Assembly (NCBI GenBank): GCA_003640385.1
Contig: RCAB01000808.1
Coordinates: forward strand, 1,152-18,131
Source of the DNA: Setaria digitata
Taxonomy: Eukaryota > Nematoda > Chromadorea > Rhabditida > Setariidae
Reading direction: 5' to 3'
Length of the DNA stretch: 16,980 bases
This document shows, in pieces, positions 10,601-16,980 of this stretch; position 1 is the first letter of the stretch; every line of letters begins with the position of its first letter. A model generated the notes under the pieces. It was not told where the DNA came from, did not search any database, and was given only the letters and a program-made list of their open reading frames with translations. Position numbers and translations under genes: made by a program.

Positions 10601-11586
10601 TTTTTGGTTAATATGTTTTTTGTATCTCACCAGCAATAATTTTCTTTTGTGTTAATTGTAAATTCTTATTTTGTTTGCGGTTTTAATTACTTTGTAACAA
10701 AATGTGACGTACTACAGTGTATAAGCGGTGGTGAAGTTTCAGAAAAGTTCGTTTTTAGTTCCATTATTTGGAGATAGATAGTAGACAAAACCATTATCCA
10801 TTGCTGCAATTAGTGAAAATTAGAGCTCATACAAGTTATCAAAAATGTCTACGTCTTAACTGGTAAAATACTTATAATTAAGCTTTCAGAGACGAGGAAG
10901 GCAGTTTTAAAATTTGTCGACGGATATGTGATGAACTTGATGCCCCTAGTCACTGCACAGAGGATTATGAAATTATTCACGAAGTCTGTCATGTTTTGTC
11001 TCTAAGATCTGCTGCTATTGTTGCCGCTGGTTTGACATTGCTTTCTCACTTTCCGTTTTTCTTAGACCAGTTTGTCGATTTGCATAAAAGCAGCCCTAAT
11101 ACAAACGTGACCTTATCTCGGAAGAGGGGCTGAGGGTATTGTCGTGAAATTTTTCTCGGAAGAAAAAAAAAAGATATCCTGGAGAAATAATATCACCGGG
11201 TAATTGGCATGCGGATGAGTTTTCAGCGATAGCAGCATTATTACGCCATATTGGTCGAAGTAATGTAAAAATAGGAGTAGGTGGCGCACTAGTGCAATTT
11301 CATCCGACATATCTCTCATTATTGGAGAAGAAACTGCATGATTTGACTCCATTGAACATAATGGTTTGTTTTATTTGCAGAATTTTTGTAGATAGTCATT
11401 CGCTGACGAATGTGCTTCATCATAATAAAGTTATAAGGTACGTAAATGCCTTTCGGGGTTACGGAATTGTTTGTTAAAATTCTTTATAATATCGACGGTT
11501 TTCAGTGGGAATTAGTACCAGCCGATGAGGGTAGTGCCAAAGGTGCTGCAATAGTTGCTGCAGTAGCTGAAAAAATGGCGCTTTGA
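7602..11586 (+). CDS. Hexokinase-family protein with altered ATP-phosphate loops, eleven exons (possible pseudo-hexokinase)
   Basis: Exons 7602-7652, 8735-8861, 8929-9074, 9207-9422, 9554-9663, 9880-9997, 10266-10339, 10440-10595, 10890-11029, 11227-11363 and 11506-11586 join into one 451-residue frame with matching phases and GT-AG introns. This is the usual length of a single-unit animal hexokinase, the enzyme that phosphorylates glucose at glycolysis entry. The fold is covered end to end: an N-terminal helix (residues 4-36), MLPSFVPALPDG, the small domain, FSYP, WTKGF, VMNDTVG, LYLGE and the C-terminal nucleotide region. Residues equivalent to the human glucokinase sugar contacts are all present: S138, T155, K156, N191, D192 (catalytic base), N219, E249 and E293. 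The nucleotide side differs: DLGGTN reads DLSGRN (68-73), GTG reads GYG (215-217), WGAF reads WEEF (250-253), VDG reads VGG (397-399) and GSGKG reads GSAKG (434-438). No frameshift or internal stop is present. The family is certain; activity is doubtful. The first exon is less certain than the other ten. Confidence 0.92.
8544..8585 (+). other. Possible alternative first exon of the hexokinase-like gene
   Basis: Within the long first intron, an ATG at 8544 opens a 14-codon frame (MLPTVSFIYFACVK) ending in phase 0 at CAAG|GTAATA. It would splice in frame to the exon at 8735 through a 149-base intron. The peptide is hydrophobic and does not resemble a hexokinase N-terminus, whereas the exon at 7602 does. 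No strong leader acceptor precedes this ATG. It is either chance or a minor alternative start. Confidence 0.2.
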
Positions 11587-11700
11587 ACGAAAGAGTTCTG
11601 TAACTCTAAATGAACTCTGTCAACATAAACCGCTCTTTCCTGTGCGCTCTTAATGTACCTTCGGTTGATTATTTGATTAATTTGTAATGAAAACCATCCA
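11587..11700 (+). terminator. Probable 3' end of the hexokinase-like gene
   Basis: There is no canonical AATAAA close after the stop codon at 11584-11586. The variant AATGAA at 11686-11691, about 100 bases downstream and followed by T-rich sequence, is the nearest plausible poly(A) signal. AATGAA is a known weaker variant in nematodes. An AATAAG at about 12257 is a more distant alternative. Confidence 0.3.
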
Positions 11701-12565
11701 ATTCCTTTATTTTTCATGTTTTCACCGCTGTGGACTCTCCAAACAGTAATATTGGTGTTTGGTTACCTTATTTGAGTTTAATGGGGATAATGCAGTAAGT
11801 TTTCAAAACAGTTCTTTGAATTTTGCTGCTTTTGAGCTCCACAGCAGGAACTTTCCAGTTCTCATTTAGAAAATCGTTTGGTGCGCATTATCACCGTCAA
11901 AAAAAATCCCAGAAAGTATTTATTCTTTGAGCTATATTACCTCACTGTGCCATATAGTTGCAAAATGGAGGTTAAGATATTGGCTGAATTTTTCTTCAAG
12001 TTTGTTTTTGTTAAAATGCTGGTAGAATTTTTCTGCTTTTCTTAAGATTTCTTTTTTCATGTTGAGATTCTTGTCCATTTCCTTGGGCACGGCCCCCCTT
12101 TATAGTGCGAAGCTTCCATTTGAAGCAGTTTTGGATTCGTTAAGTTTGAATTCGAGATAAGCTGTTTCAGTTACATGGACTGTAGGTCTTTATTCCTCTA
12201 TATTAACGAAATTATATTCCATCCACAGGCAGCTGTAATTTATGAATTATTGCATTCAATAAGAGTAGCTTATTTTTTATGCTATTACTGCCACCGTTTT
12301 CGTGTATGATTCCCATGCAAAGGCATGATGCATACATGTATACTTTCGTGTTTGAATCCTACCGGTGTTTTCCGATTCTTATAATGTTATCAGCTCTCAT
12401 TGTCGAGTTAGTTTAAGATTTACTTGGAATTTTGTTTAGGTTAGGGTGCTATTCTGTATGTAATATTCTTGTTTCACAGCAACTTGATTTGTAGACGCGG
12501 TCCTCGATTTTTTGTTAACTATTTCATATTTGCTTCCGTTGTTTGTTCTTATTGTGTCTGAAATC
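11701..12565. other. Non-coding stretch downstream of the hexokinase-like gene
   Basis: Frequent stops in all frames and no phase-consistent exons were found. Base composition is somewhat less AT-rich than the outer flanks. No RNA gene, inverted repeat or transposon end was recognised. Confidence 0.45.
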
Positions 12566-13303
12566 ATGTCAACAGTAGAAGGTAGACGACGGGAAGTGGA
12601 CAATATTCCTATTAAAAGGTTTTTCTAATTTTGTATGAAACCTTTCGGATCGTTTGTGTGCCAGATGTTTTAGTTTTGCATCCTGAAAAGTCTTTTTTTT
12701 TTTTATTTCATTAAAGAAAATAGGAAAATATGAATTCATATGTCATCATTTTTTGTTAGAGGAGAGAATTATCACTTATTTTTGGTTGATAGCACTGGGT
12801 GATTGTTGGCATGTAGAAGAATTAGTACGTTTCTAGTTTGTTTTGTGTTCAGTTGTGAATGTGTAATATGCTTCAGTGACTAAGTAGCAGTACTAATAAA
12901 ATAGGTTTATAGGATTTATCCATACACACAAGATTATATGAATCCCGATTTGAAGCCATTTGAATCTGCTTTCAGTGGAAAGTCTCTGAAGTTAAATGTA
13001 TTTCTCGTGTGCAGAAGTGGGATGTAAATTCTTGTTATGACTTAAAATTTCGAATTGTTTTATGTCAGGAATTCGGCTAATATAAAATAAGCGTCGAACA
13101 TAACCGTACTTTTTGCTCATTTTCATGTTTCTCCCCGTTCTCTGATCGTACATTAGTATCAACGTTATTTTACTCGAATTTTTAGTGATTGACTATATGC
13201 CCATCGTGAATTAATTTACTCTTGTCCTATTTCAAAGAATATTTGCATTGTAAAGGGAGGAAGCACGGAGGAATTCATCCGTTTTGTTTCTAAATATCGG
13301 TAA
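12566..13303 (+). other. Weak candidate for a small multi-exon gene
   Basis: An ATG at 12566 opens 18 codons (MSTVEGRRREVDNIPIKR) ending at AAAAG|GTTTTT. Open segments at 12760-12798 (GENYHLFLVDSTG) and from 12913 (starting IYPYTQDYMNPDLKPF) lie behind acceptor-like TTTTGTTAG and GGTTTATAG, and their phases fit (2, 2, then 1 base). The third segment stops at 13026 unless spliced at GGGAT|GTAAAT. A further open segment, about 13239-13303, ends KYR-stop but its phase does not match that donor. The encoded peptide resembles no family I know. Phase agreement over two joints can easily be chance. A minus-strand open frame at 13216-13428 overlaps the end and is equally unsupported. Confidence 0.18.
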
Positions 13304-14294
13304 GTAACATCAGCAACCACAATTTTAATATCAGTCGGGAACAAGGCAGCAGATTGTGGCCATATGTACGAATTATTTGAATAAATGGTTTCCTTGGGTA
13401 TCATCTGTACTAATCTAGTGGAAACCAATCTTATTCAATTTCAGGTGAAATCCTTGAAAGTGTTAAATATTTGACAAAGGATTTCTCACTTTCCTTCGTT
13501 TTTCCTGATTCTCTTAATATATATTTTATCATTTCCTCCTATTCTGTTTTTCCTCCCCTCTCCACTTCCCTAATTCTTGACCGTTCCTTCATATCTACTT
13601 AAAAAAACATTCCATACTTTTCCTATACCATATCGTGGTGTTTCTTGAATGAGACAGTTGAAAAAATGTTGCATCCAAAAAAATAAATAAGGCGATTATT
13701 GGAGACTATGCTAGACATTGTCTTTGTTTATCGGATCTTTCCGTCATTTTTCGCTTTGCAGTTTAGTTTGTGGGAATAATATTCTCAATAAGCATAAGCA
13801 GCTCTGACATGGTCCATTGTTAAATATAACCGCAGTTTTTTTTATCCACTAATTATCATCATATGATATGGGGAGTTTTGTTTCAGTAAGATTACGTAAA
13901 AAAGTTTACATATGTTGCTTGATGCTCACAGAATTGACGGTGTTCTTGATTCCTTCTTCATTTCTTTTTTTTTTTTTTTTTTTTTCAACTTCAGCCTGTT
14001 GCTATTACATTGATGACATCATTATGAAGAAAAAAAAGGAGGCGAAAATCTAGCAGTCTGGAAAATTTATTTAAAAAAGCAAAAGAGAAGCCATCTGTGG
14101 GTGCATAGTACAGTGTGTATTGCAAATTTCATGAAATATTTTTTGAGAGCATAAATTGTTATATGGAAATGGCACAGTAACATGGAAGTGACTGATATAG
14201 CTAATTTTCTCAACAGATTTAATGTAACTTTGTGAATTTTGAAGTTTCCATTTAACGAATCAGCTATATATGCGTGAAAAGAATTTTTCAAAAG

Positions 14295-14409
14295 TTTACC
14301 TGGTAGATTCGAATCATTTTCTCCTTTTTTTTTTAACTCATCAAATTGAGGTTAATTTTTTAAAATATTACGATATCTTTTCGTATATTAGTGGATTCTA
14401 CCAGGTAAA
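14295..14409. repeat. Inverted repeat with 13-bp perfect arms, MITE-like
   Basis: TTTACCTGGTAGA at 14295-14307 is matched by its exact reverse complement TCTACCAGGTAAA at 14397-14409, giving a 115-base element with an 89-base AT-rich spacer. Similarity continues weakly inward from each arm. A smaller TACGA...TCGTA pairing lies inside the spacer at about 14369-14386. No clear target-site duplication flanks the arms, so a miniature transposon is only one possibility. Confidence 0.55.
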
Positions 14410-14754
14410 TCGTATCCAATAAATTCTTAAACACTATAAAAGATAGCTGGTTACATTTCATGAAAGAATATGAGAAGAAATTTAAAATTTAGACATTTAA
14501 AGTGTTTATAAATTTATTGAATAAGCATTAGACCAAAGTTGTAATAAATTATCCACTTCAAATGATAGGAGAAAATTGTGTTTGATTATTGTATGGGGAG
14601 AGAAAAAGGGAGAGAGGGAGAGATAAATAATAAATTTTGTAGGAGATACGCGAGTTACCACATCAAATACTAAGCCTATCAGTTGTTCTATTTAGAAGAT
14701 AAAGCGTTAGCAAAGAACTGCTCCTTTTCAGCTTCCTGATTTATGTCATTCGGT

Positions 14755-14799
14755 GATACGATATGATATGATACGTTATGTTACGGTACCATACGGTAC
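14755..14799 (+). repeat. Degenerate pentanucleotide array, nine units
   Basis: Nine consecutive 5-base units read GATAC GATAT GATAT GATAC GTTAT GTTAC GGTAC CATAC GGTAC. Every unit has TA at positions 3-4 and C or T at position 5, and eight of nine start with G. This is an old, diverging microsatellite. No coding role is seen. Confidence 0.8.
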
Positions 14800-16109
14800 A
14801 ATGATAGTATAGAAGATATTTATGAGTATTGCAGCTAAACTTGTAAATCATTCACCTGCCAATGAAAATTTACATTATTGCTATTGTTCCATTGCCAGAA
14901 CTTTTTTTTAAATAAAAAGAAAAAAAAAAATGCTAGTGGAGGGAGCCTTTCCTTTGCTTTAATATATCCTTTAACTGTACAAGGAAGTTAGATTCTTTTT
15001 TTTTTTGAATTAGTGTAATGTGATGAAATTATTTGCACTTTTTTATTTATATTTTGTCATTTGTCAAACTGCTAGAATCGGAGCTTATACAGCAAAAAAA
15101 AAGGTAAAAAAAAAACATATAGCACTTTCAAATTTTTTAAATCTTTATAATGTTCCTTCATTTTAAACCTATGTGGCATTCCTTTCAAGGTCTCACTCAA
15201 GATAGTTGTATCTGTATCATTTGTTCGCGGAATTCAAAACTGTTGATTAAAATTTCGACTTATTTTTATTTTACGATTAGTCTGGTTAATATCTTTTATG
15301 AATGCTTATTAACATTTTATCACTGTTGCTGAATAATTTCCGGTTATAGTGCGACAGTTTATGCTCTGATCATTCGGAGAAATTCATCCCATCAAAAAAC
15401 AATTTTCCTTATTTCATTAATTCATCTACTAATTTGTCCGTATTTCGCTACAAAATTTTAATTGGCTTGCATGCAATGCATAACTTCCAGTAAACTCGAA
15501 GCTTAGGCACGACAATATTTCCATCATTTCTCAATGTCAAGTTCATGTTCCGTCTCTGTATCATGATTCCTTTCTGAAACTACGTTTAGGAGTAATTACG
15601 ATCTTTTATTTTTTCTTTTTGCATAAGATTTCGCATTCTTAAACGGTTGGATTAAGGCAAAAATCTGGAAAATTTGTAAAAATGATAACAAAACGATAAT
15701 ATGAAATTATTTGCTTAAAATAAATAACGACATAATTCATGTACAATCCTGTCACACAAGACGACAAAAAACGATCATTTCCGACTATTTCTCGTAATTC
15801 TTCTTCATATAAAAAAATGTTAAGCACTTGAAAAAAAAAAACGCCAAAAAAATCATAAACATATATAGGACCCATGTTACATTGGTTTCGAATAGAGGAA
15901 AAAGATAACACGAAAGGGAAAAACTACAAAATTAAATAGCGATGTTTCGGAATAGTTTCTTATGTGCAAGCAAAATAATCAGATCCTATTAATGAGAGAA
16001 ATGTCGCATTGATTATCAATTAAAAAAAAGTTATTAACAAACGAATGGAGACAAATTAATAATCGAACAATTATTTCATCCAAATAACCATTAAATGAAA
16101 TAATTTTGT

Positions 16110-16980
16110 CGTTATCACTCATTATTATAAACAAAAATTTCATAAAACAAGAAAATATCGTTTCACTAAAAAAATAATTTTACAAGTGAAAATATCATAA
16201 ACAAAACAGTAATTATGTAAAAACCTCATAAGCTTTATCCCAAATCAGATTAAAACCAATCGACCAATAATAAGTTAGACAGTTTCATAAGTGGTTTCAT
16301 AAGCATAAAAAAAAATTTCATAAGATGAATCTTAAGCAAGATCGCAATCAAGCAAAAATATCATATGCCAGATCACTTCGTGAGTGAAAATATCATAAGC
16401 TAGATAAATTTATAAGTGAAAATTAAATAAGCTGGATGATTTTATAAAGAATTTCATAAGTTTAAAAAAAATAATTTAATAAGCTAGACCATGGTAAAAG
16501 AAACTAAGATTGTAATTATCGTAATTAAGTTAGAGTGTTTCGTAATTGAAAACTTCATATAGCAGATCATTTCAGATGATTTTATAAGAGATTTCATAAG
16601 TTTGAAAAAAAAATTACATAAACTAAATCCCAATCAAGATCGCAATCAGCTAAAAACTTCATAAGTTAGATCATTTCAAAAGCGAAAGTTTCGTATCACA
16701 AAAAAAAATTTTACTTAAACAGTGAAAATTTCATATACCAAATATAAAAGTGAAAATTTCATAGGCTAGATTATAAAAGGTGAAAATTACATGTACTTGT
16801 TCATTTGAAAATTTTATACACTAGATGATTATAAAAACAAATATTTCATACCGAAGATCATATCAAAAGAGAAAATTTGATATACTAGATGATATTAGAA
16901 GTGAATGTTTCTTATTCTGGATAATATCAAAAATGATTTCAGAGGCTAGATGATTTTAAAAGTGAAAATTTCATATACTA
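16110..16980. repeat. Degenerate tandem repeat (about 31-bp unit) running off the right edge
   Basis: A motif resembling AGTGAAAATTTCATA followed by RGCTAGATGATTTTAAA recurs roughly every 29-33 bases, most regularly from 16715 to the window end, where AGTGAAAATTTCATATACTA is cut by the edge. I count about 25 recognisable TTTCATA-like cores. A larger period is superimposed: ATCGCAATCA with similar flanks occurs at 16341-16350 and 16639-16648, 298 bases apart, each preceded by CATAAG plus an A run. The left boundary is gradual and approximate. Copies are heavily diverged, so this is an old minisatellite or satellite margin. Confidence 0.8.

Larger units (their letters stand above)
13304..16110. 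other. AT-rich non-coding region of about 2.8 kb
   Basis: Only short open frames occur, mostly made of Phe/Lys/Ile from T and A runs (including 21 T at 13965-13985). I saw no exon chain, tRNA, rRNA or transposase motif. It holds a GA-rich patch near 14598-14625, plus the inverted repeat and pentamer array listed separately. The minus-strand open frames at 14067-14291 and 15639-15911 have no recognisable domain and no splice context. Confidence 0.5.

Noticed and set aside
11292..11477. Read-through open frame as the C-terminus of the hexokinase-like protein
   Set aside because: It is out of frame with the exon before it. The splice 11363 to 11506 instead gives the expected DEGSAKGAA C-terminal motif.
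7602..11586. Hexokinase locus as a pseudogene
   Set aside because: All ten introns have GT-AG ends with matching phases, and there is no internal stop or frameshift. Substitutions are concentrated at nucleotide-binding loops while sugar-binding residues are kept.
12340..12365. TTTGAATCC-like sequence as a tRNA T-arm
   Set aside because: No acceptor stem, D-arm or anticodon arm could be placed upstream.
13216..13428. 70-codon minus-strand open frame as a gene
   Set aside because: It has no recognisable domain, and it overlaps the equally weak + strand candidate. An open frame of this length occurs by chance.

Overview
This window looks like nuclear DNA from an AT-rich invertebrate, most likely a nematode. 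Both recognisable genes are cut into many small exons by GT-AG introns with short T-rich acceptors ending in TTTCAG or TTTTAG. Each probable start codon lies 12 to 27 bases after an orphan acceptor of the kind used for spliced-leader trans-splicing. Intron sizes of 67 to 1082 bases would suit a filarial or other spirurid worm, but the species assignment is inference. The six-frame open reading frames only show fragments of these genes, so I rebuilt both by joining exons across splice sites and checking that phases match.

Layout: bases 1-120 hold a 40-bp tandem repeat that seems to run off the left edge. Bases 558-4320 hold a complete seven-exon gene on the + strand for a 471-residue SLC17-type major facilitator transporter (phosphate/organic anion family), with an AATAAA poly(A) signal about 300 bases later. 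About 3.2 kb without a recognisable gene follows. It contains a strikingly pure purine (GGA/GA) tract, a GT microsatellite and an AT palindrome. Bases 7602-11586 hold a complete eleven-exon + strand gene for a 451-residue hexokinase-family protein. The final 5.4 kb has no recognisable gene, apart from one weak candidate chain of small exons at 12566-13303, a short inverted repeat and a pentamer array. It ends in a degenerate tandem repeat (unit about 31 bp, with a larger period near 298 bp) that runs off the right edge.

The most interesting point is the hexokinase-like gene. Every glucose-contact residue I can align is kept, including the catalytic aspartate. The three nucleotide-phosphate loops are all altered: DLGGTN has become DLSGRN, GTG has become GYG, and GSGKG has become GSAKG. 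The frame is intact across ten introns, so this looks like a maintained gene rather than a decaying one. It could be a non-catalytic sugar-binding protein (pseudo-hexokinase) or an enzyme with unusual kinetics. The transporter is also divergent at family-conserved charged positions. The two genes share a strand but are too far apart, with separate leader acceptors, for me to claim an operon or a joint pathway.
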